Shown here piece after piece: positions 17,406 through 26,800 of a DNA stretch of 64,000 bases. The DNA is from Deltaproteobacteria bacterium (lineage in GTDB: Bacteria > Myxococcota > Kuafuiibacteriia > Kuafuiibacteriales > Kuafuiibacteriaceae). A program made the translations under genes and the position numbers. Positions within the stretch are counted from its first letter, which is position 1. Each line of letters starts with the position of its first letter. The stretch covers positions 6,988,001 to 7,052,000 of the forward strand of contig JADJPE010000005.1 of NCBI GenBank assembly GCA_016713425.1, written 5' to 3'. The notes under the pieces are model-generated. The model searched no databases, had not been told where the DNA came from, and worked only from the letters and a program-made list of their open reading frames with translations.

Positions 17406-17598
17406 GGTCTCCCCTTTCGTGCGAATGCTGTGGATGCTCATCGTCCAAGGGCAGTCGAGCGGCGGCGTCGTACGTCCCCCTGCGCCGTGAGCCGTAGGTC
17501 CTGAATGCGATCGCGATGAAGGCAACGAGGAAGAGCCCAAGCGCGAGCTCAGGCCAGATCACGAGATCCATCGCGCTCATGATATCGGTCAGGCTCAT
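17392..17598 (-). CDS. ccoQ: cbb3 oxidase small subunit CcoQ-like
   Basis: A 68-residue protein with one membrane helix (LVIWPELALGLFLVAFIAIA) followed by a basic and acidic His-containing tail, the layout of CcoQ. Its ATG overlaps the ccoNO stop (ATGA type) and its 3' end overlaps the ccoP start by 14 bp, so the three genes are tightly coupled. CcoQ stabilises the assembled oxidase in studied species. Sequence conservation in this family is weak, so position carries much of the call. Confidence 0.85.
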   Translation of the reverse strand: MSLTDIMSAMDLVIWPELALGLFLVAFIAIAFRTYGSRRRGTYDAAARLPLDDEHPQHSHERGDHGQS

Positions 17599-19913
17599 GG
17601 GCGCCCGACCTCAGCCTTGACCCCGGCGGCCGCGCCATCGCTCGGGGCGGCGTCTGAGGTCACACCGTCGTCGGCACCGGGCACCTTCTTGATGTCGGTG
17701 CCAAGCCTTTGGAGGTACGCGATGAGCGCGACGATCTTCTTGTCCTCGAGCCCAGACGGCCCCTTTGCCGCGACGATGTTCGCGCCGATCTTCTTGGCCT
17801 GCGCGCGCGCAAGCCCTTCGGCGTCTTTCAGCGCATCGCCGTACGGAACGCCGAGCATCGCCATACCGTCGACGCGCGCTTGAACGCCCGCAAAGTCGGC
17901 GGGCTCCGTGAGAAGGTGCGGATACGCGGGCATCACGGTCTTCGGCTTGAGCCAGTCCGGCAGGAACTCGAAGTAGCCGGGAATCACCAGCGTCGGCGCC
18001 ATACCGGCGGGCGACTCCATGTGCCGGACGTGCCAAAGGTCAGGATACTTGCCCCCGACACGTTGGAGATCCGGCCCAATACGACGCGAACCCCATTGGA
18101 ACGGGTGATCGTAGACGAACTCACCCGGCTTCGAATACTCGCCGTACCGCATCGTCTCGGCCCGTATCGGTCGAATCATCTGCGAATGGCAGTTGTAGCA
18201 ACCTTCAGCGACATAGATGTCGCGACCCATCAGCTCGAGTGGCGTGTAGGGCTTGACGGTCTTGATCGTCGGCACGTTCGAACGAATCAAGAACGTGGGA
18301 ATGATCTCGAAAAGCGAGGCCACGATCACCGCGACCGCCACCCAAATCGTGAACTGAAGCGGGCGGCGTTCCCAGACGCGATGCCACTCGACACGCAAGA
18401 AGTAGCGTAGCTTGTAAAAGATCGGGAGCACTGAATGGTCAGGGTGAGCCGGCATCATCGGCTCGGGCATCTCGCCCGAATACTCGGGCGCAAGCGCCGG
18501 TGCTTCATGAACCTCGTCGGCGTAGCGCGAGGGGCGCGCCTTCCAGGTCATGAGCATATTGAAGACACCAACACAGGCACCGGCGAGATACATCAGGCCG
18601 CCCACCGCGCGCAGCCAATACATGGGCATGAGACGCAACACCGTCTCGACGAAGTCAGGTTTCGCCAGATACCCCGTCTTGTCGAACGCGCGCCACATGA
18701 GCCCCTGCGTCACGCCGGCTGAATAGATCGGCACGATGTAGAACAAGATCCCGAGCGTCCCCAGCCAGAAGTGAATCTCGGCCAACTTCTTGCTGTGAAG
18801 CGGCCGCTGATAGAGTCGCGGCGCGAGCCAGTAGAGCATGCCGAACGCCATGAAGCCGTTCCAGCCAAGCGCGCCCCCATGAACGTGTGCGATCGTCCAA
18901 TCGGTATAGTGGGAGAGCGCGTTCACCGACTTGATCGAGAGCATCGGGCCCTCGAACGTCGACATTCCGTAGAAGGTCACGCCGACCACGAAGAACTTGA
19001 GAACCGGCTCACTCGCGACCTTGTTCCAAGCCCCACGCAAAGTGAGGAGGCCGTTGATCATGCCGCCCCACGACGGCATCCAAAGCATCAACGAAAAGAG
19101 CATGCCGAGCGTCGACGCCCACTCGGGAAGCGCCGTGTAATGAAGGTGATGAGGGCCGGCCCAAATGTAGATGAAGACAATCGACCAGAAATGAAGGATC
19201 GAGAGGCGATATGAGAAGACCGGACGTTCGGCCGCCTTCGGCAGGTAGTAGTACATCAGCCCGAGAAACGGCGTAGTCAGAAAGAACGCGACCGCGTTGT
19301 GGCCATACCACCACTGCATGAAGGCATCCTGGACGCCGGCGTAGATCGAGTAACTCTTGAGGGGTGCGACCGGAACGACGAGATTGTTGAAGATGTAGAG
19401 GATCGCAACCGTAACGATGGTGGCGATGTAGAACCAGATAGCGACGTAGAGATGTCGCTCGCGACGCTTCGCCACGGTCCCAAAGAAGTTGAGCGCGAAC
19501 ACCACCCAGACCACGACCACGGCGAGGTCGATGGGCCATTCGAGTTCCGCATATTCCTTGCCCTGCGTGTAGCCGAGCGGGAGCGTCACGGCGGCGGCCA
19601 CGATGATGAGCTGCCAACCCCAAAAGTGGACGCGGCCGAGCGTATCGTTCCACATGCGTGCCTTCAGAAGGCGCTGGCTCGAATGGTAGACCGCCGTAAA
19701 GATGGCATTGCCCGCGAACGCAAAAATCGCTGCGTTCGTGTGCAGTGGTCGCAGGCGTCCGAAGGTTAGCCACGGCGCGAGATTGAGCTCGGGGATCGCC
19801 AGCTCGAGCGCGATAAAAAGCCCCGCCAGCATGGCCACCACCGACCAAAGCATGGTCGCACCCGCAAACTTGCGGACGATGTCGTCGTCGTAGGTAAAAG
19901 TCTCAGTCTGCAT
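17595..19913 (-). CDS. ccoNO: Fused cbb3-type cytochrome oxidase subunits I and II (CcoN-CcoO)
   Basis: The 772-residue product joins two subunits. Residues about 1-480 are CcoN: around twelve membrane helices with the heme and CuB ligands (WWYGHNAVAFF, WAGPHHLHYTALPEW, DWTIAHVHGGALGW). A short linker rich in Pro, His and Glu (VHEAPALAPEYSGEMPEPMM) leads to CcoO: one membrane helix, then a c-type cytochrome domain with EGCYNCHSQMIRP and RRIGPDLQRVGGKYPD. The complex is the high-affinity terminal oxidase used at low oxygen. It heads the operon; the divergent neighbour is mlaE, across a spacer of about 240 bp. Confidence 0.97.
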   Translation of the reverse strand: MQTETFTYDDDIVRKFAGATMLWSVVAMLAGLFIALELAIPELNLAPWLTFGRLRPLHTNAAIFAFAGNAIFTAVYHSSQRLLKARMWNDTLGRVHFWGWQLIIVAAAVTLPLGYTQGKEYAELEWPIDLAVVVVWVVFALNFFGTVAKRRERHLYVAIWFYIATIVTVAILYIFNNLVVPVAPLKSYSIYAGVQDAFMQWWYGHNAVAFFLTTPFLGLMYYYLPKAAERPVFSYRLSILHFWSIVFIYIWAGPHHLHYTALPEWASTLGMLFSLMLWMPSWGGMINGLLTLRGAWNKVASEPVLKFFVVGVTFYGMSTFEGPMLSIKSVNALSHYTDWTIAHVHGGALGWNGFMAFGMLYWLAPRLYQRPLHSKKLAEIHFWLGTLGILFYIVPIYSAGVTQGLMWRAFDKTGYLAKPDFVETVLRLMPMYWLRAVGGLMYLAGACVGVFNMLMTWKARPSRYADEVHEAPALAPEYSGEMPEPMMPAHPDHSVLPIFYKLRYFLRVEWHRVWERRPLQFTIWVAVAVIVASLFEIIPTFLIRSNVPTIKTVKPYTPLELMGRDIYVAEGCYNCHSQMIRPIRAETMRYGEYSKPGEFVYDHPFQWGSRRIGPDLQRVGGKYPDLWHVRHMESPAGMAPTLVIPGYFEFLPDWLKPKTVMPAYPHLLTEPADFAGVQARVDGMAMLGVPYGDALKDAEGLARAQAKKIGANIVAAKGPSGLEDKKIVALIAYLQRLGTDIKKVPGADDGVTSDAAPSDGAAAGVKAEVGRP

Positions 19914-20156
19914 ATGCCCCTAGAAGGCAGCGCGCACGCAGGCGGACCGACATCGGTCGAAGAGCCGACCTGGACGCGAAAGCCTTTTCCTCGCGCGCTG
20001 TTAGACCTTGTTGACCATCGTTCGAAGCCGGTGTCGAGCGGACAGTGTCGCCGCGAGCGATTAATCCGCATTTGGGTTTACTTTTATGTCTGCACGCACA
20101 TCCACCGAGAACGGTTGCCCAATCGCCGCCTGGGTGTGCTAAGTCCGCGGAGTCGC

Positions 20157-20939
20157 ATGCGAAGCGCCTTGCTCGAGATTCCCGGCCTCATAGGCCGCCG
20201 GACGTACGGCTCGACCGGCGAAACAGGACGAAGCGCGGGCTTTTTGTTCAAGTCCTTGCTCGGGATCTTTCGGCGTCCGCTGCGCCTTCGGCTGGTCGCG
20301 GAGCACCTTCGTTTCGTGGGCAATCGTTCGGTTGGGATCATCATCCTGACGTCGACGTTCACGGGCATGGTTCTGACGCTTCAGGGCTACAACGCGCTCG
20401 CGCGTTTCGGGAGCACGGCCTTCCTCGGACCGCTGGTCGCGCTGAGTCTCATCCGGGAGCTGGGCCCGGTGCTCGCGGCGTTGATGATCGCCGCCCGCGC
20501 CGGATCGGCGATGGCGGCGACGATCGCCGGCATGCGTGTTTCGGAACAGATCGATGCGCTCGAGGTCATGGCCGTCGACCCCGTTCGATACCTAGCCAGC
20601 ACGCGTCTCCTCGCAACGCTCATCGCCGTCCCGATGCTCACCGCGTTCTTCGACCTCGCGGGTATTTTCGCCGGCTACGCTTTCGGCGTGTCGGTGCTCA
20701 AGATCGACGGCGGCACCTTCATCGAGAGCATCCGCGAGGCGGTCGAAGTATCGGACGTAGCTTCGGGATTCTATAAGTCGGTCGTCTTCGCGGTGTTGAT
20801 CGCATGGATGGCGTGTGACCAAGGCTATCGCGCGCAACATGGCGCCGTGGGCATCGGACGCGCCACCACCAACGCCGTGGTGCTCACCGCGATCTTGGTC
20901 TTGGCCGGCGACTATGCACTCACGGCCCTGCTCTTCTAG
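20157..20939 (+). CDS. mlaE: MlaE-type ABC transporter permease (lipid transport)
   Basis: The frame is open from 19914, but the conserved protein begins near ATG 20157 (MRSALLEIPGLIGRRTYG), giving 260 residues, the usual permease length. The MlaE signatures are TFTGMVLTLQGYNALARFG, IRELGPVLAALMIAARAGSA and GTMRVSEQID-like AGMRVSEQIDALEVMAVDP. Five to six helices lie in the inner membrane. With MlaD (next gene) and MlaC it should move phospholipids between the membranes. No MlaF ATPase gene is present on either side, so it must be encoded elsewhere. It diverges from ccoNO. Confidence 0.94.
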   Translation: MRSALLEIPGLIGRRTYGSTGETGRSAGFLFKSLLGIFRRPLRLRLVAEHLRFVGNRSVGIIILTSTFTGMVLTLQGYNALARFGSTAFLGPLVALSLIRELGPVLAALMIAARAGSAMAATIAGMRVSEQIDALEVMAVDPVRYLASTRLLATLIAVPMLTAFFDLAGIFAGYAFGVSVLKIDGGTFIESIREAVEVSDVASGFYKSVVFAVLIAWMACDQGYRAQHGAVGIGRATTNAVVLTAILVLAGDYALTALLF

Positions 20940-20975
20940 CGCACTGGCGAGAACTCAAGAGCGAGGGAACGAGGA

Positions 20976-21506
20976 ATGGGAACAGAAAAGTCATACACAC
21001 GAACGGAAGTCGCGGTCGGTGCTTTCGTCATGGCCGGTGTTGCGGCGCTCGCATACCTCTCGGCATCGATTGGGGGCATGAAGCTCTTCTTCAACGATTC
21101 GACCGAAATCAAGGCGCGTTTCGCGTCGGTCGGCGCGCTCAAGGAAGGCGCGTCGGTGAAGATCGCGGGCGTCCGTGTGGGTCAAGTCAAACAGATCGTG
21201 CTCGATGACTACGCGGCCGACACGCGCCTTCAGGTCGACCCTCGAGTTGCTCTGCCCTCGGACACGATCGCATCGATCCGAACCGAAGGCTTGCTCGGAG
21301 AAAGCTACGTGCTGCTTCGGCCGGGCGGGTCCGAAAAAGACCTCGCACCGGGCGACCGCATCGGTCAGACCGAGCCGGCGATCGACTTGATCGACCTTGT
21401 CGTGAAATACGCCCTCGAAAAGGACGACGAGAAGACCACAGACAACCCGACCGACAAGAAGCCGGGGTCGGCCGACGCCTTGCCCGACGACCTCTTCGGC
21501 GACTAG
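20976..21506 (+). CDS. mlaD: MlaD/MCE-domain lipid-binding protein
   Basis: A 176-residue protein 36 bp after mlaE. It has an N-terminal membrane anchor (VAVGAFVMAGVAALAYLSA) and one MCE domain: TEIKARFASVGALKEGASVK, then IAGVRVGQVKQIVLDDY and IRTEGLLGESYVLLRPGG. The C-terminus is charged and low in complexity (ends DALPDDLFGD). In the Mla complex this protein forms a hexameric periplasmic ring on the permease that guides lipids. It lacks the duplicated MCE domains of PqiB and YebT. Confidence 0.95.
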   Translation: MGTEKSYTRTEVAVGAFVMAGVAALAYLSASIGGMKLFFNDSTEIKARFASVGALKEGASVKIAGVRVGQVKQIVLDDYAADTRLQVDPRVALPSDTIASIRTEGLLGESYVLLRPGGSEKDLAPGDRIGQTEPAIDLIDLVVKYALEKDDEKTTDNPTDKKPGSADALPDDLFGD

Positions 21507-21521
21507 CGAGGTACGCTTGAT

Positions 21522-23003
21522 ATGACGGTGTTTGCTGTCGCCCTCCTCCTTGCTTGCAAGCTGGCCGCCGCCCCCTCAGAGGGTCGCTCCGAAGGCGTAC
21601 CCTCGCCATCGTCGGTCTCCGTCTCCGTACCGCTCTCGAGGCTCGAGGTCGTGAGGTTGGCGGCGAATCAGAATCCGCAGGTCGCGGCAGCGCGATCCGA
21701 TATTCTGCGCGCTCAGGCACAACAGGGGCGTGTCGCCGCCGCGCGCCGTCCGGAGATCACGGTCTTGTCGTTCATCTCGACCGCGCTCCGAGCGGAGACG
21801 GTCGGTGCCCACAACCCCCAATCCACGCGAAGCGTGTACAGTCTTCATCTCGACGACCTCACCGCCGCATTCGGCACCAGCATCACGCTCACTCAACCGC
21901 TCTACACCTTTGGAAAGATCGACAAGCGGCAGGAGGCAAGCGAACACGCCGAGAAGGCGGGTGAGCACACGACACGAATGACCCAAGCCGAAGTGGCGCT
22001 CGAAGCGGTGAAGCTCTACGAAGCCCACCTCATGGCGCGCGAAGCGCTGGTCTTCCTCGAGGAGATCGAGGTCTATACTCAGAAGGCGATCGATGAAGCG
22101 GAGACCCATCTCGAAGAGCAGGATCCCGATGCCTCCGAGGAGGACGTTCTTCGCCTCAAGACCGGGCTTGCGGTCCTGCGCATGGGCCGTCATCAAGCGG
22201 AAGCAGGTCTCGAGCAAACACGCGAGGGTCTGAGGGCCTATCTCAACCTCGAAAACGGCGCCGTGCTCGCGCCGTCTGAGCCCGCGTTCGCAGCACTTTC
22301 AACGCCGATCGAGACGTCGACGAACGCATCCGCCCCAAACTCAAAGGGGGACGCCGACACCAACGCGGGCGCCCCGGCTCACCTCGTCGCCCTCGCGTTC
22401 GAGCACCGGCCCGAGCTGAAGGCCCTGCGCCATGGCATCGCAGGCTATGAGAAGCTGGCCCAAGCGATCGAAGCCGACTACTACCCCGACATCTTCCTCT
22501 ACGGGATCTTGAGCGGCGCCTACACACCCGGCCGCGAGTACCAGACTTCGCGCTACGTCTTCGATCCGCTCGCGCATTTCTTACCGGCCGCCCTGATCGG
22601 CGCGCGCTGGACCCTCAGGTGGGATGCGCCAACCCATGAGGCGGCCGAGGTGCGCGCCGACGTCGCCCGGCTGGCCGGCCTCCTCGCTTGGGCGAACGAC
22701 GGGATCCCAGCCGAACTCAACAAGGCCTACCATGATGTCGAGCGCGCAAGGCGCGACCTTTCGGAGCTCGATCGCACGCTTCCGCTGACCAAGCAGTGGG
22801 CCGTCAGGGCTTCCGCCGACTATGGAATCGGCCTGGGGACATCCCGAAGCATTGCGGACGCGGCCACAGCCTACGTTCAGATGAAGGTCGCAAGCCTCGA
22901 CGCCGTCTATCGGCTGAACGTGGCGCTCGCCGAGCTCGCCAAAGCGACCGGCACGCTCACGGACGGCGAAGGAACCATCTACCCAGGGAGTCACTCACCA
23001 TGA
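21522..23003 (+). CDS. TolC-family outer membrane protein inside the Mla operon
   Basis: A 493-residue protein starting at ATG 21522, with a signal peptide (MTVFAVALLLACKLAAA) and two outer-membrane-efflux repeats rich in long helices (LEVVRLAANQNPQVAAARSD, TLTQPLYTFGKIDKRQEA-like ITLTQPLYTFGKIDKRQE, and HLVALAFEHRPELKALRHG). The length and layout match TolC/OEP trimers that form an outer-membrane channel with a periplasmic tunnel. It lies 15 bp after mlaD and overlaps mlaC (ATGA), so it is part of the Mla operon. Classical mla operons lack a TolC gene; a role as outer-membrane partner of the MCE system is an inference. Confidence 0.92.
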   Translation: MTVFAVALLLACKLAAAPSEGRSEGVPSPSSVSVSVPLSRLEVVRLAANQNPQVAAARSDILRAQAQQGRVAAARRPEITVLSFISTALRAETVGAHNPQSTRSVYSLHLDDLTAAFGTSITLTQPLYTFGKIDKRQEASEHAEKAGEHTTRMTQAEVALEAVKLYEAHLMAREALVFLEEIEVYTQKAIDEAETHLEEQDPDASEEDVLRLKTGLAVLRMGRHQAEAGLEQTREGLRAYLNLENGAVLAPSEPAFAALSTPIETSTNASAPNSKGDADTNAGAPAHLVALAFEHRPELKALRHGIAGYEKLAQAIEADYYPDIFLYGILSGAYTPGREYQTSRYVFDPLAHFLPAALIGARWTLRWDAPTHEAAEVRADVARLAGLLAWANDGIPAELNKAYHDVERARRDLSELDRTLPLTKQWAVRASADYGIGLGTSRSIADAATAYVQMKVASLDAVYRLNVALAELAKATGTLTDGEGTIYPGSHSP

Positions 23004-23761
23004 ACCACTCGACCACCACCTTGTCCCGCCCACCGCGTCGAATGCGCCTTGCGATGACGTGCCTCAGCGTCTGCTTCAGCCTCAGCTTCAGCTTCAGCTT
23101 CAGCCAAGGCCTGGTCCCGGGCTCTCTCGGCCTCATCGCCGTGGCCGTCGCCGCGCCGCCCCCGCCATCCACCACCTCGGGTCAACCGAGCCATTCGCCC
23201 AAACCCGCGAATGCTCCGGCGGCTCCGGCGGCGCCGGGCAGCACCGTGGTCGACCGCGTGCGCGCGTCCGTCGACCGTGCGCTTGAGATCCTGCGGGATC
23301 CCAAGATGCAGGGCAAGGCAAACACCGCGGAGCGGCACAAGAGACTGAGGGCTGTCTCCGACGAGATGTTCGACTGGACCGCAATGGCCCGCAAGAGCCT
23401 GGGCGTCCACTGGCGCAAGCTCAACGACAAAGATCGCGCGCGGTTCACGAACACCTTCAAAGACCTGCTCGCAAAGTACTACCTGGACCAGATCGATCGG
23501 TTCCAGGGCCAGGAACAAGTCCTCTTCAAGGGCACGGGCAGCGGGTCAGAGGGCGACGTCGAAGTCAAAATGACGCTGGTGACCTCGAGCAAGGAAGAGG
23601 TGCCGATTCATTTCTTCGTCGATACCAACCAGAAGGTCGTCGACGTATCGATCGAGGGTGTGAGTATCGCGAACCACTACCGCGGCACGTTCGATCGCCT
23701 GCTCGTCAACGGAACCTTCGACGACATGATGAAGAAGCTCGAACGCAAGCGCGGCAAGTAA
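23000..23761 (+). CDS. mlaC: MlaC/Ttg2D-type periplasmic phospholipid-binding protein
   Basis: The ATG at 23000 overlaps the TolC-family stop. The product has 253 residues. The signal region is unusual: a long n-region, then SLSFSFSFSQG encoded by a hexanucleotide repeat, then GSLGLIAVAVAA. A Pro/Ala linker leads to the MlaC domain: RVRASVDRALEILRD, FDWTAMARKSLGVHWRKL, DKDRARFTNTFKDLLAKYYL and VPIHFFVDTNQKVVDVSIEG. MlaC carries phospholipid between the outer-membrane complex and MlaD. It is the last gene of the rightward operon, converging on the alpha-2-macroglobulin gene. Confidence 0.93.
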   Translation: MNHSTTTLSRPPRRMRLAMTCLSVCFSLSFSFSFSQGLVPGSLGLIAVAVAAPPPPSTTSGQPSHSPKPANAPAAPAAPGSTVVDRVRASVDRALEILRDPKMQGKANTAERHKRLRAVSDEMFDWTAMARKSLGVHWRKLNDKDRARFTNTFKDLLAKYYLDQIDRFQGQEQVLFKGTGSGSEGDVEVKMTLVTSSKEEVPIHFFVDTNQKVVDVSIEGVSIANHYRGTFDRLLVNGTFDDMMKKLERKRGK

Positions 23762-23806
23762 GGGCCCGACGGGCGCGTATCGGTTCTGTCGTGGTCGATC
23801 GCGCTT

Positions 23807-26800
23807 TCACCGTGATCGATCGTCATCGATGGCGACGAGCCGACCCGACGAATAGGCTGCGAACTCAGGCGCGTACATCGATTGAATCGTCGCCGGTCCG
23901 ACCCGGAATGCACCCGCCATCGTCGCCCGCAGGCGATAACGGAACGTGTACTCGCCGACCGGCAAGGCTTCGAAGAAGAAGTTTGCGCCCGAGTCGCGCG
24001 TCTCCTGATACCAGACGATACCGTTGTCCCACGAATATCCGGCCCGTTGGTCTTCGGGCTCGAAACCGGCCGCGCGTGGGTCGCGAAGGTGCACGTACTC
24101 CGCGGCGTGTTTCGCACGAATCGAGAGCTGCACTTCGACCTGATCGCCCACTTCGACGCGTTCACCCTCCGTATACGGCTTGAGAACCGTCTCTCGTCCG
24201 CTCTGAACCCGCTTGAAATACTTCCGAGATACGGAGAAGAAATCGCCGCTCGCCTCCTTGGGAAGCGTGTCCGTCGAGAAGTGCCACGTTGCAGACGCAA
24301 ACGCAAAACCGGGGGTTGGTTTCGTGATCTCGATCTTCGACATGGTCGCCGGGTCGATCTCCGCCCCCTCGATCACGACTTGGTTGTTCTTGCCGGTGTA
24401 CTTCTCGGGCACGAACACGAAACGTTTCGACCTGGGGCCGACCTTGACGTCGATCTCCTCGTGCACCGCCAGCGTGCCCTCCTGCTCCAGGTATTTCACG
24501 AGCGCGTAGATGACCTCGGCTGTCGCGCGCGTCGACTTCCAGTGGTTGAGCTTCTTGTTCATCAGGAGCCACTGAACCATCCCGTGCCGCCTCGCATCGT
24601 CGGGCCGGAGCTCGAGCAACGCCATGAGAGCGAAAGCATGGGTCTCAATGGTGTCGTTGTACCAAAGCCACGACCGATCTTCGGGCGCCCAGAAGGTCCC
24701 TTGCTCATCGGTCGTCCGCGACGCATCCATCACGCTGTCAAAGACGAGACGCGCGTCATTGGCGCGCCCCATCCGATGGAGCGTCAGAGCGAGGTAAGTC
24801 TTCACGTAGGGCGATAGTTCACGCCAGTGCTTGAACGAGAGATCCAAGATTTGCTTCCGCGCTTCGACCGAGAGCGCCGACCGTCCCCAGCTCTCATCCG
24901 GAAATGACGACGCGACGTAGTTCAGGAAGGTCAGGTACTCAAGGCAGCAATCCGGGTCTTTGAGGCTTGCCTTTTCAGTTCGATGAAGATCATCGGCCAA
25001 GAAGGACCAAGCGCGCACAACCATGTCTCTTGGCACGTCGACCTTGTACTGGGTCGCGCGGGCAAAACCGTGAAGGAGATACAAGGTCATGTAAGAAGAC
25101 GCAGGCCCACCCGGGAACCACGGGAACGAACCATCGGGACGCTGCATCTTCGCGAGACGCCCCAGCGCTTCTTGGCGCGAAGCCGCCGCGACGGCAGGGT
25201 TCAAGACATTCACCATCGTGTCGAGGTCTTGCCGTCCGCCGCGCGACAGGTTCAGCCATGGCGTCTCCTCGAGCGCCAGCTTTCGGTTCGGATCCTCGGC
25301 CGCCCACGTCTCGAGCTCCGTTCCGCGCTCCGAGAGCTGCTTCGCCATGTGTTGAACCGACGGGTAGCGGGCAAACAAAGAGGTCATGATGCCGGTCGAA
25401 ACGAAGCGGTTGAGCGTCTGTTCGACGCATTCATACGGATATCGGATGAGGTAAGGAAGTGCATCCAACGTCGCATAGAAGAGCTGCGCATCAAGGGTCA
25501 CAACAAGGCGCTCGTCGATCCGGGTCGGGTCGTCATCGCCCTTCGCCATATCCTCGAAGACGAGTGTCTTCGTCTCGGCATCCTTGAGCGTCGTGAATCG
25601 TGATTGCACGAGGTGCAGCCGACTCGGGAGGACGGGCACGGATCGGACCTCGCCGTCCGACACATCCCCGCTCTGGGCCGTCACGTGAAAGGCGTAGAGC
25701 CCCGGCCGACGCGGCGTCGAGAGCGGAACCTCGATCGTCATGCCCTTTCCGGGCGCGCTGTCGAAGGTGTGCTTGGACGTCGTCGGATCGAGGCCGAAAT
25801 CCTTGAGCACACTCTGGTTCGTCTCGAGATCGACGATGTCGACTTTGACGGTTCCGGCGAGCACGCGCTCGCTGGCGTTGTCGACGGCAACTTTGAGAAC
25901 GGCTCGGTCGTTCTCGCGGAGAAAACGCGGGAGGTAGGGGCGCACCATCAACGCCTTGACGGTTCGGGTCGTCTTCGCGACGGAGCCTCCACGTAAGTCA
26001 CGCGTCATCGCGTGCGCGAAGACATTCCAGGTGGTGACCGAGTCCGGTACTTCGAACTCGATCGTCGCCGAGCCATCCCCAGCCGTGAGAAGATACGGCA
26101 TCCAAAACGCCGTCTCTTGGAAGTTGCTCCGCAGCGGGGCCGACGGCTCCGCGGGCGCCGCTGCGCTGGGGGGTAGCCCAGAACCGCGGCTCTCCATCTG
26201 GAGACGCCCCTTCTCGCTCGACCGCGCTTTGTCGAATTTGTTCTCGTCCGCCGAAAGCTCGTTCTCGGTCGTCAACGCGATGCGAGACTTTGACAGTTCT
26301 TGACGCCGTGCGCGATGCCCCTTCGAGACGGATCCCCGAATCCCGAGGCCGCCTGCGCCGTAGCCGCTGCCTGACAGACCAAGGCCACCCGAGAAACCAA
26401 GATCGACGAGCTGATGATCTTGGAAGGTCACGCGTGGCCAACCGCGCGAATACGCATCCTCGAGCAGGCTCATCGTGCTTGCGGCGCCGAAGGTATGGCG
26501 CAGATAAGGAGTCCCCGTCTGACTTGGGTAGAGATCGAGGATCGACGGCGCAGAATGAGGCGCGAAAACATCGAGCGACGCATCATACATATAGGCGAGG
26601 AGCTCCGCCGCTCGGCTCGCCGCGTCGACATCGCGGGGTGATCGAGGCGTCGCGCCGGCGAACGTCGAGCGAGGCGATGCAACCTTCACCCGCCAGGTCT
26701 CTCGCGCTCCGGGTCGAATCTTGTCCCGAAAAGTGGAGAATTCGACGGTCAGCTCTTTGTTGTCCCACGGCACGAAAACCGATTGCTCGAGGCGTATGAG

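Noticed and set aside
19914..20156. Fnr/Anr box controlling ccoNO in the divergent spacer
   Set aside because: I looked for a TTGAT-N4-ATCAA palindrome and found only a poor half-site (ttgac near 20010); not supportable.
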